Assembly (NCBI GenBank): GCA_016617855.1
Contig: JAECUM010094092.1
Location: 1 to 64,000, forward strand
From: Megalonaias nervosa
Taxonomy: Eukaryota; Mollusca; Bivalvia; Unionida; Unionidae
Reading direction: 5' to 3'
DNA length: 64,000 bases
Below the pieces are notes generated by a model, which saw only the letters and a list, made by a program, of their open reading frames with translations, was not told where the DNA came from and did no database searches. Below are positions 1 to 10,247 of the stretch, piece after piece. Position numbers and translations under genes: made by a program. Position 1 is the stretch's first letter, and every line of letters begins with the position of its first letter.

Positions 1-1133
1 CATGTTTTGAAGTTTCCAAAGATCCATCTGCTCTCACATTTTCCATCGTATAACATCCACAAGTCACAATGTAAAGTGTCTTGCTTATAATCTGGCACCA
101 TTTTCTAAAAAAAAAACCCCAAAGACTGGTCCAGTACCTAATTTGGTTAAGAATATAATGGATCTGTAAGACTAAGTTAAAATTGATGAAACCCATCTGT
201 TTTCTTGGAAATAAAATGGGTCATATACATTTGATATAAATAGAAAACGAGGAAAATTCTGATGCAGCAGTAATATTTTTAAAGCAGATTCTCAAATTTA
301 TATGAGTGGAATTAAAGAGATGATACTAAAAATGATCAACACAACTTTTTACTGATTTTTATTTTATTTTTTAATTAACCAAAACGGCGTAATGCATGTA
401 CTGGAGAACATTAAACGTAATTTGTTGCAAAAAAAGGTGCAATGATTACGAAAAGCCTAATGGCTGACATGTATGCGTTTAACCCCAAAAATATTTATCC
501 AAATTCGCAAAGGGTATTTTATCCATTTTATGAAAGCAACAAATGGTTGTAATACATATTATTGTAGGGATTATCTAATTTAATTAGAACCCTTAGCGCG
601 TCGTCCTTTTGGATCACATGCACAGTATTTATTCAGCTACACTCGGAAATGAACACAATGCGTCCTTAATAAGCATGACCTCAATGGACAGTGTAGAAAA
701 TCCGAGACCTCTGTTTTGAGAAGCATGGACCTTTTCTGAAAGTTGGACATCAACTTGTTCCGCAGTTTTTATTGCGTCCTACATGACCCTTAGGCTGGGA
801 TTTTAATACATCATTTTTAATTTTATTGCGTCAGGGATGAACATTTGTGAGTTATCAGAAGCCCTGGTAAGTGCATGTAGTTGTACAGCATTTGTTTTGA
901 TCTTTGCTGATGCTAGTTAGTTTTGAATTGCTCTGACTCTAATGTCAGCAAGCTTAAAGAAAGTGTCGCTGGTTGAGAAAATTACACAAGTTGGTACCTG
1001 GAATTTCATATTATTAGTTCATCATTATGCAATACTGTATTTAGAGAGAGTAGTGCAGCAATTTAAAATCAGTTTCTAAAATTAAAACAAATTGGTGAAA
1101 CATTATAAGTGGGGGCATATGTTCAGCAAATGA
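1..1133. other. AT-rich non-coding stretch
   Basis: I see no coding frame with family resemblance, no clear repeat end and no RNA gene here. Several poly-A and poly-T runs are present. Confidence 0.5.
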
Positions 1134-3560
1134 ATGAAAATAGTACTTAATGCAACCTGTGTGAAATTGTCATCCACTAAAGACGGTAATAAAAGTGCTG
1201 TGCAACACCATCTTGTCGGAACCCATAACACAGATAACAGTTGTAGCAATGGCAACGGCCCACCAAGTATTGCATCTTTTTGGGGGGCTCTAAAGCCAAA
1301 ATTATCAAAACCAAGAGAAATGGAAATTGACAGGAAACGCTGCATTTATAGCACAGGATTGCAGGCCAACTAGCATAGTGGAAGGCAATGAATTGTGCAG
1401 TTGGATCAAATTTTTTGGGCTTATTATGAAGTTAAATGCTAAACCACTGCAGCATTGATTAAAGAACTTCATGTGCTAGGGGCTACAAAATTAAAACTCC
1501 AATTGTGAAACACAGACTGTGTAGCATTCACAACTGATATGTGGACATTCATACAGAGTATCGCATTCATGTGCATGACAGCTGATTGGATAATCATTGA
1601 CTTGCAGCTGGAATCAGCTGTTCTACAGACGAGGATAAATGCCCAGATGATGCATTGGTGAAAACATCAGTCTCCGCTTGGAGGATGCTGCTAGTTAATG
1701 GCAAATACCAGTTCACAAAAAAATTGCTGCAATAGCTCAAACATCAACTTGACCATCAATTTATCAAATGATTGGCCAGATTAGCATTGCGTCACCTGTA
1801 CTGCACTTGGCAGCCAACACTGGTCATAAAGTAAGAGACATTGAAAAGATGCTTGACAGTGACTGGCTTCTGTAGTTTTATGCAGCACATGCTTTTTAGA
1901 AAAATGGAGACAGGAAATGCCAGAAGTGATAATTGTTCTACAAGCTGGAACTCCTTGGCGGGATATGTTAGAAAGACACGTTAAATGCACTGGGTGATTG
2001 GAGCATATCTGTCTGATCTGACTTGTACAGTCCACACTTGAGCCTCAACTCTGGAAAAGATGGATGACAACTGGTTTCTCGCCCAAGCTGTCATACCTAT
2101 TTTGAAACCATTTCAGCTGGTATCAAGCATGTCATTTGGCAGACATATCCTTCACTTTCATCTGTGTGTCCAAAGCTAATGAATACATCGCCATTAAGGA
2201 ATGTGAACAATAATAACGGCAGAATTTGGCTGTTTTAAACCAGAAGGATACAGTATAGTGAATGCATCAAAGGCAGCTGTATTTGATTCTCGTTGTAAGC
2301 TTCTTAAATTTTTTAGTCACAATATCGAAAGGAGACATGTGGTCATCAGGTCCGAGTTTGTGACAGTCATGGGTAAAATAACCGGCAACAGATTGGGAGG
2401 TATATGCACCTAAACCACAGCTGAAGAAAGTGATATGAGATACGGTCTATGGTGGAGGAAATATTTTTGAAGATATTTCTGCTTTATCGATTGCAAATTT
2501 GCAGCCTACCTGTTGGAGATGCCACTGTCAGTGAATTTTGACTTTCTGCAATATTGGCACAATGGGAGTAAATGTTATCCTAAACTTTCTGCTCTTGTGC
2601 GAAAATATTTGTGCGTTCATGCAACATCTGTACCAGACCTGCCAACTCCTACGATTTTTCCGTAAGTCTTACGAAAATTACCCTTAAAATACAGACTTGT
2701 GGCGTACAAGCAAAAACTACAGAAAAATGATCATTGCCGAAAAATCCGGATAACTGGTTCATCTATGTTTGATGAGGATCCGGGTTTCATATTAAAATTG
2801 GTAAAATTAATCAGGGAACCAGACTAACTTTGCAACAGCACCCCAAATGCTTTAAACTGCATCTATTTGTTCATGCAGAGCGTCTGCATGATCAAACTGT
2901 TGCTTATAGAATTTTGTTAAAGATAGCATCCAGAAAGTGATGCATGTTTAAGACGAAAGAGAAAAAAAGCTTCTAAAAAAGTGTTAATAATCAACACAGA
3001 AGAATAAAAAGGAGTATTCAGATTCTTGTGAATAAAAGCTGGAAAGGACACAATTACGTTTACTGTACATTACATGCCAATTTGAGTATGTCTCATGGTG
3101 GGAGATACGACTGCCGTCGTCTTGTGAAATGGAAAAAGAATTTCCAAGAATTAGGTCAAGTTGAGAGATAGCAACAAGCCATTGAGTTGCATAGGGTTTG
3201 GAACTAAAATTTGTGCAACTGGACTAGTGGTAAATAAAACATCTACGTGTACTTTACAAACTTTTCAGTTGAAATTAATGTTTATCATCACTTCGTCGAA
3301 CTTTTATTTACGTTTTCCAGCTTCACAATAGCAGTTTTTGATATTTTGTTACACCTTACTGAAAACTGGTCAATCTTATGGAGAAAAATCAACTGCCTTA
3401 CTGAGATGGACTCGTCAGGGTTGGTAGGTCTGCTGTACCATCAAAAAGTGCATTTTCATCAGCTGGGTTCATAGTAACTAGGTGACAGGCATGTCTGGTG
3501 CCAGAAACGGGATATGCTTTTTCTCAGCAGAAACTGGAATATCTACATTCACAAGTGAAA
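1134..3560 (+). pseudogene. hAT-type transposase relic, interrupted by another element
   Basis: Scattered frames read like a hAT transposase. There is an N-terminal piece (1170-1370) with Pro-Ser-Ile-Ala-Ser-Phe-Trp, then a core near 1520 reading Cys-Val-Ala-Phe-Thr-Thr-Asp-Met-Trp-Thr, the hAT first-Asp motif. The C-terminal dimerisation region around 2536-2633 reads Phe-Asp-Phe-Leu-Gln-Tyr-Trp, then Tyr-Pro-Lys-Leu-Ser-Ala-Leu and Ala-Thr-Ser-Val-Pro. The frame resumes after 3438 as Pro-Ser-Lys-Ser-Ala-Phe-Ser-Ser-Ala-Gly, the usual continuation. Many stops and frameshifts make it dead. A possible end with a palindromic GGTTAACC lies near 3884-3891 but has no partner that I found. Confidence 0.75.
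2634..3432 (+). mobile_element. Non-autonomous TIR element (family H), copy 1, full length
   Basis: 799 bp starting CAGACCTGCCAAC and ending GTTGGTAGGTCTG, so the ends are inverted repeats. It is flanked by CTGTAC at 2628-2633 and 3433-3438, a 6-bp target duplication. It sits inside the hAT transposase relic, and excision plus one TSD copy restores that reading frame, which proves the borders. No transposase is encoded. Related copies are at 30471, 35740 and 48897. Confidence 0.88.
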
Positions 3561-4031
3561 ACAGACATTTTATGACTTTTATCAACATTCAACAAGCGAA
3601 TCAGGTGCATTTGAAACAGTTTTAGTTATGTCAGCTTAAATATTTTTAAATTTTTACTTTTTGGAAGCATTTCTATTTTTTTTCTTTTGTTTCATTTTTT
3701 AAACTGTTCATTTTATTTGCTTAATATTTTTATGTGAGTAAGTCCTGAATTAGCACCCCTATTAATTGCACTTCAGTCCACAGAAAAATACACTTTGCAT
3801 GCTGTTCGTGCCATCATCAACCTACTACAAAGTAGATCAGGTTTGTACATATTTGCCATGATACTATTTCAGTTGGGTACTCGGTTAACCGATCATTAAG
3901 ATCAATGGGTACCTGATTCTCCGATTTTGACAGCTGTCACTACAATGCCTTTGGTCATATTTGCATCACATAACTTTGAATTGTCTGTTTTAAAGCCCAT
4001 TAGCATACAATAAAAGCAGTAAATTGATCAT
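3561..4031. other. Unassigned stretch between hAT relic and MITE
   Basis: Non-coding and AT-rich. It holds the GGTTAACC palindrome near 3884 that may belong to a hAT end; otherwise I see nothing. Confidence 0.4.
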
Positions 4032-4035
4032 TTAA

Positions 4036-4840
4036 CCCTTTACCTCATGCAAGCGCCTTTGGATGCCTCTACTCCATTCGCATGAAAGCGCCTTTGGACA
4101 TCTCTACCCGATTCGCATATAAGCGCCTTTCGACGTCTGCTGTAAACATCGGCCATTTTGAGCGGGTTTTCATAGCGCCACCTTCGGGGAAAACCCCATA
4201 TTAGATACTATATTCATTGGTGTGAATGACCATTATGTCAAATCACATGGTCTCTGTTTATGCTCTTATCGAAATCTGCTATTTAAAGTAACTGGGTCAT
4301 ATTCTCCACTCTCCAAAATGGAGGTTGCGGATTTCGTTCAGTACTTACTCGATTTTTTCATGATTAGAATCACAACTGCTTCAGTAACTTAGGTAAAGGA
4401 TCTGATAATGATATAGGAAGCCATCAGTTTTTATAAATTATCAAATTCAGCTGATTTAGTGATGTAGATGCAGACAAAGAACTTGTAAATTTCAAGTATG
4501 AGAAATGGCAGCTACGGTTGGTCATGCGGCTTCACTGACTTGACGGTGAATGAGTTCTCTCAAGATTTTAAAGCACATAAAAAATTCTTCTGTGAAAAAT
4601 AATTATACAGCTATAACGATCGGATTTTACTCTTAAATCTTTCCATACATAATATATGTGTACCAAAAACATAAAATGGTTTAAATTGCTGTTAAATGTA
4701 ACATACACTTCACTGTTTAACAGGCCTATGTGTATGGAGTAGACTTGGTAACGCGTGTTCTGTTTATAGCGCACTGCACTGGGTAACTTTGCTACATGCG
4801 TATCGAAGGGCTAAAATGCCATACACTCTGAGGTAAAGGG
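4036..4840. mobile_element. piggyBac-type MITE with TTAA target duplication
   Basis: 805 bp bounded by CCCTTTACCTCA and its complement TGAGGTAAAGGG, flanked on both sides by TTAA (4032-4035 and 4841-4844). TTAA duplication and a CCC start are diagnostic of piggyBac or similar TTAA-specific elements. Inside the left end the motif AAGCGCCTTT occurs three times at about 35-bp spacing (from about 4050 to 4130), probably subterminal transposase-binding repeats. No coding capacity. Confidence 0.85.
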
Positions 4841-5146
4841 TTAAGGGACTGTATGACATTAGACCAGCATGCATAAATTGTACATTTTGAGATGCCCCCT
4901 TGCCTTATCCAGGTTAGTTCTAGTGTTGCGTTGTAGCAAAATGTATTCATCAAGCCTTCAGTAGCTAGACCTAGTTTTGATATCAGTTATGCTGACAAAC
5001 TCTTGCACATTCACGGGCATGTGTTTTGATAGCAGATTGACCATTAACCCTTTCCTGTGCAAGTTGGCAGCTATCACTGCCCGATTTTGGCATGTTGTCC
5101 TTTGATGATGAAAACATAAGTGTTTCAAAACTTTAACAACAGTATG

Positions 5147-5392
5147 TTGTTGTTGTGGGGCTTAACGCCAATTTTCAGCACACTATAGGCTATACATGGC
5201 GACCAGTATTAATGGTGGAGGAAGAAACTGGGAAATCCGTGGAAAGAACCACCGACCCACGAGAAGCTACTGGCAAGCTTTCTCACATATCCACATACGC
5301 CGAATCTTAGACTGGAACCCACGCAGACAGAGGTGAGATGGCAGTGGTCCGTAACAGAGAGCGCTTTAGACTACTTGGCCACTTGGGGCCCC
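5147..5392 (-). mobile_element. SINE-A copy, tRNA-derived, nested in R2
   Basis: On the minus strand it reads a tRNA-like head (GGCCAAGTAGTC, then a degraded B box), a central domain shared with 45402-45652, and a (GTT)n/(AAC)n tail. AACAACAGT at 5135-5143 recurs at 5393-5401 as target duplication. The host R2 sequence resumes on each side, so it inserted after R2 did. Confidence 0.8.
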
Positions 5393-6267
5393 AACAACAG
5401 TGTGTAAATAGCAGTTTGTGCTTTAAGAACAGAATCAGTGATCTGGATATTTTAACTGTCTCTTGTATACTATTTCATCATAAACTTACTTTGAAACTGT
5501 AAGTGAACTAGAAACGTGGAAATAATGGGCAGACATCGCTGTCTGGGAAGTACCAGTTTATTAGATTGTCTGTTTTCGTAAATCATCGGGCAAATATATT
5601 CAGAAAAATATATAATTTATAGAAAGCAAAGCCTAGGTATTATGTTATTTAAGATTTAACTTGAAAATGTATTTAGGTCAGAGACGTAGACAAATAAATA
5701 AACCATAAAGTTGCATTCTTATCAAATGACTGTTGCGATGAATCTATATAAAGTGGGTACATGTTGGAAAACCCTCCTCCTAAAAATTGATGTGCTCAAA
5801 TGTCTGTGTTCATTCAGTTGGAAAGATGGGTTTAGTTCATATGCCAACTATAAAAGAGCCATGTCTGTAATTTTATGAATTTTAGTGTGTTATGTATAAA
5901 TAGTTAAATGTTTTAGCCGCAGCAAAGAAATTGGGACGAACAGTATGATCTCAAGACGTGGATTTGCCCTCATGTACACAGTATAGGGGTTATTTCAAAT
6001 GTGTTCAGAAATCTTTCAAAGTGCCATTATTGTGAACTTTCAAAAGTATATAATGGAAAAATTTAAACAAAATTAAGGGTAGTTGACTAAGCATTTTTAC
6101 CAATTTGCAATTACAGTAATGTAATCTGGTTACTCAGTTATTCTCTTTTAGAGTCATGTAGCCAAAATAACTGAAAATTTTCTACTTGAAAATAAAGTAT
6201 TGCTTAAATCCAATGTTAAATGCAAATATGAATACTGGGATATAGAGGGCAAAATTAAAATAAGAGA

Positions 6268-6298
<31 letters not shown>
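6268..6298. repeat. (AC)n(AT)n microsatellite
   Basis: An uninterrupted run of AC then AT dinucleotides inside the R2 copy, at the position equivalent to the AT run in the copies at 12424 and 50143. Confidence 0.9.
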
Positions 6299-6453
6299 GT
6301 GCTTCACATCCACTTTTCCCCGTTGAACTCTCACTTCTCTCTGTTCTGTCCAAAAGAAGTCACTTTTCCCTATAATTCAAGTCTAGCTTGACCCCTGTAT
6401 CATTAAACTTAAATTAAAATTACATTTACATTTGAAGATCACTTGTACATGTA

Positions 6454-9400
6454 CAGTGAAACCTGTCTTGAGAGACCGCCCCTTCTGCCAACCAAAAGTG
6501 GTCTCTCAAGACAGGTGGTCTCTCATAACAGGTGTGTGAAAATGGACTGGTTTCCAGGGTCATTACTGAAGAAAAAAATACCCATACTCACTGTACATGT
6601 ATCATATCCTTTATTCATAAATCTTGTTAAATATTGCATGCAATCCTCTCAGAATAACTTTATATAATAAAGATATACAGTGTACATCTATCAAACAATG
6701 TGGATCAAATTTATAGTTGAACATCCCCATGAAAATGTACATGTATTAGCACATGTACATGATTTGCGAAATAAACCAAGGTAATACTGTATTTATCCTA
6801 ACCATAAGGTAACATCACATGACCATAAATTTTAAGAGTTGTTTCACATGCAACAAAAACTGCACAGTTAGCTGTGATCTATACATCTTATTCTGTGCAT
6901 TTAATCATTTTTCTTGAAGAAATCCATTATACTTCTTTGTTCACATTTTTGACTCGGCTGAATGGTCTGAACATGTATCTCCATTTCTGAGCAAAGATGC
7001 AAAAGTTTGGGACTGCAATGCTGTAAAGCATATTCTTTAATCTCCTTTAAATGTTCTGTGACTGTAGAATGTGAAATAACCAGAGGCATAATTTCACCAA
7101 TAGATGACTCATTGTCACTATCACTATCAGCAGTTGGAGGAGTACTCAATTTACCTCTCTGAAGAATATCCTTCTCCCAGTCTGGCCCTGAGAAATCATT
7201 AGCAGTTTCTAAACAGTGGTCCATATCGGCATATTCTTCCAATGTCATACCATTGAGAAGAAGTTCCATTGATGGATGCATGTCTTGTTCACAATCTTTG
7301 CTCTCTGGCTTTATGGCTTCAACACTGACAGAAAAGCCACACTTAGCAAAACACCTTTCTATGGTGTATGCAGACAGAGCATCCCACACTGACTTAATCC
7401 ATAAAATGGCATCCAGAACAGTGATAGTCTTAGCTATTTCAGTTGCTGTAGAGCACTCATCCATTTTGGAAAGTATGTGTCGTAGTAGTTTCTTCCGATA
7501 ATTAATTTTTACAGCCTGAATTATCCCTGCATCACAGGGCTGTAGTTTAGATGTTGTATTTGGGGGTAGAAAGACCAGTTTTACGTTGCTAAACTGAACA
7601 TCTGGGTGTGCACTGCAGTTGTCTATGATAATTAAAATGTTCCGATTTTTCCTTTTCATTTTATTGTTGCCAGTTTCAAGCCAGTTACAAAAGATGTCTG
7701 ATGTCATCCAAGCCCAACACCCAAAGATCTTAAATTAAATGACCTAAAACATCTTGGGTTGCGTGATTTGTCTATAACTAAGGGGTCCAGTTTTTCTCCA
7801 GTTGCACTACATGCTAACAGTAGTGTCAACCTCTCCTTTGCTTTTTTCCCTCCTTTGCGAACATCATCTTTCTGCACTAGGGACCTGTCAGGTAGTCCTC
7901 TGTAAAAGAGTCCTGTTTCATCAGCGTTAAAAATATCACACAGGTTATACCCTTCAGTGATGGCTGGTAGTCTCTTTTTCCAGTCATCAACTGTCTGTAA
8001 ATTCACATCAGCTGATTCTCCACTGAGCACACTTGCTGTGATATTATATCTATTTTTGAAGCTCTCCAGCCATCTGTTTGATGCAGTAAAGTCGTCATAA
8101 TTCAGTTCTGCTGAGACAATAATTGCTTTTTCCTGAATCAGCTTTCCACTTACTGGTATGTTTTTACTCCTTGCAACACAAAACCACTCCCATACTCGCT
8201 CATTTAGATCTCCATACAATGTCCGTCGTGCTGTGGCATATTTCCTCTGTGCTTGTGCACCCTTCTGCCATTCGTTTCTAATGGACTCCTTGTCTTTGAT
8301 AACATTCTGAATTTACGTTTTACCGACGTTTAAGCTGGCTGCTATTTTGCGAGCTGTCTCCCCTTTTTCACTTCTTTCAATTACATTAAATCTTTCTTCC
8401 AGTGTTAGAATTTTTCTTTTTTTCATCGGAGGTTCTGCCATTGTTATTAGTGTTGATGTGATAACGACTAGATGTATTTCAATTTTGATCAGGATTTGGG
8501 GAAATGTGGAATAAATATATATTATTTACCAATGAATGAAACCCCAAAAAATAATTAACTCATCAAGAAACAATACATTTTTTTGAGACGAAGTTTAAAT
8601 CACCAGCGTTATAGCTTGATAAACAAAGGTTGCACCCGGGTAAACAAATGGTGGCTTGGTGAAACACTGTATCAAAAAAAATAATAAAAAAAAAAAAAAA
8701 CAAATCCGGAAACGATTCTCACTTACTAGTGTTAAAGACGAAGACCTCATTCACCCGCAGGCATTACAGATTAACTGGAAAGACAAACGATGTACTCAAC
8801 CCTACACTGAAGCCCTTTCAAAAGATTTATCACGGGGACATTAGGACTACTGGCAATGTGTGGATTTTCACAAAGATAAAGAAAAAATACAAACCTCTAA
8901 ATTGACCGCGTATGTCCATCATTACTCCCTTTGATAAAAAATGGTTAATCTTACTGGCGATTCACACGACTTCGTCACTACAATGGCGGTTAGTGACATG
9001 TACTTTAGTCTGGTTTACTGCAATTTACAAATGACACCATACGCCGGACTTGTAAATTTCACACATCTGGTAGCTAGCCAATTTTTTTTTTTTTTTAAAT
9101 ACTGTATTTGAACAATCTTTACTATTTATGCGGTCGTTGATACAAAGGATTAAATGATGGTTAGTGGTGTTTATCTTGCCTTATGGTTGCTTAGTGTTAT
9201 TTAATGTGCACTTTGTTTGCATACTACATGTATCCTGAGCTCTCGCGTTTACAAAAGATTAAGTCAAGGTCAATGGTGTTGATCTGTTTTTTGCGATGCG
9301 GTCGTTCATAGCAGTGTCGAAATGCATATTTTGCCAAGAAATCGCGGTCGCTGGTCGCGTTCAGCAGGTGGTCGCTCATAACAGAGCGTTTATATAATAA

Positions 9401-9481
9401 AATCGATCCGTGCATTACGATTGTGGTCGTTCATGACAGGTGGTCGCTCATAGCAGAGGTCGCTCATGACAGGTTCTACTG
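6454..9481 (-). mobile_element. Tigger/pogo DNA transposon, nearly complete
   Basis: The ends are CAGTGAAACCTGTC and GACAGGTTCTACTG, flanked by TA at 6452-6453 and 9482-9483, the TA target duplication of Tc1/mariner-pogo elements. Subterminal repeats of the GGTCTCTC / GGTCGCTCAT type occur at both ends. About 3.03 kb with a transposase gene on the minus strand at 8440-6901. The well-preserved ends and gene suggest a fairly recent insertion. Confidence 0.92.
6901..8440 (-). pseudogene. Tigger-like transposase (CENP-B HTH + DDE), one stop and one frameshift
   Basis: Translation starts at an ATG at 8440 with Met-Ala-Glu-Pro-Pro. It runs through a CENPB N-terminal helix-turn-helix, broken by one TAA near 8317 where Gln is expected. 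The CENPB-type second HTH follows (8219-8000), then the DDE domain: Asp-Glu-Thr-Gly near 7912-7930, Ile-Asp-Asn-Cys-Ser-Ala-His near 7606-7629, and Cys-Asp-Ala-Gly-Ile-Ile near 7523-7542. All three catalytic Asp are present. A frameshift with a short deletion lies at about 7700-7740, between the first two. The C-terminus is acidic and ends Asp-Phe-Phe-Lys-Lys-Asn-Asp. About 500 residues if joined, normal for the family. Confidence 0.88.
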
Positions 9482-9611
9482 TATTATCATATAAAATTGT
9501 TTCTGATTTGCTCCTATTCCTTTACAACACAGTAAATTTGTTTTACCAATGTTTAAACAACTATTTTGTGAGTGGTCTGCTCTTTTTTACATCTGTCAGT
9601 TAACAATAATT

Positions 9612-10135
9612 ATTTTCTCCTGCATTGAAATTTTTCTTATTTTAGTTAAAGGTTCTTCCGTGGTAATTAAGGTACTAGGTGTTAACATTACGAGTGCTCA
9701 GTTGTAATATCGACTGTAAAGACAGTTTTGACTAGGCTTTGGGAAAATGTGAAAAACCTATACAACAGTCAATGAAATAAAGAGAGAGTTGTATCGTCCA
9801 GAAACAGAATCATTTACTTGGAGACGAAAGTCAGCGACTTAATTCAAAGAAGATGCACAGGGATTAACTTGATAAACAAATTGTGAATCCCGGTCACACC
9901 AACTTGAGTAGACATCTTGGTGACTGGGATGTAATTGCTTCCAGGGGGTGGGGACCGACAAACATTACAAACTTTTAACTCTATCAGTCGAATCCCTCAA
10001 ATGATTCTCAGTCTTAATCACCCCCAGGAAATAAGGATTAACTCGAAAGACATTATACACGACCGCTACTTTAATTGCAGAATTACAATGGCAAATTCAG
10101 GACGTGCATTAGCCTGGTTTATGGACTGTACCATC
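9612..10135 (-). mobile_element. Older Tigger relic, 5' region only
   Basis: The stretch aligns in order with 8390-9030 of the complete Tigger: the start-codon region, the GGGAAAATGTG and GAGACGAA blocks, CTTGATAAACAAA, GGATTAACT.GAAAGACA and the CTGGTTTA block. Divergence is visibly high and no coding survives. It has the same orientation as the complete copy and lies just beyond its end at 9481. It is either an independent old insertion or part of a duplicated region. Confidence 0.65.
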
Positions 10136-10247
10136 TGTCACTATATACCAACCAGTAGAAAGAATATTTATTTATTTTTATTTTCATGTGTATTTTTGAT
10201 TAGCAGAATCTGTACTATTCAAGAGATCGGTGTTACAAATGATTACA

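Larger units (their letters stand above)
4855..6397 (+). mobile_element. hAT-like repeat (family R2), copy 1, 5' truncated
   Basis: It matches the complete copy at 12424-14137 from GAGATGCCCCCTTG onwards and ends in the same TCTAGCTTGACCCCTG terminus at 6397. The first ~110 bases of the family are missing. A SINE is nested at 5147-5392, and an (AC)n(AT)n microsatellite lies at the same internal position as in the other copies. No coding frame survives. Confidence 0.78.

Noticed and set aside
3247..3474. 75-codon open frame in the family H element
   Set aside because: The equivalent frame is not kept in the copies at 35740 and 48897 (shifts and stops), so it is not under coding constraint. 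It also runs through the element end.
3879..3900. GGTTAACC palindrome as a hAT terminus
   Set aside because: No matching inverted end was found upstream of 1134, so the border of the hAT relic stays undefined.
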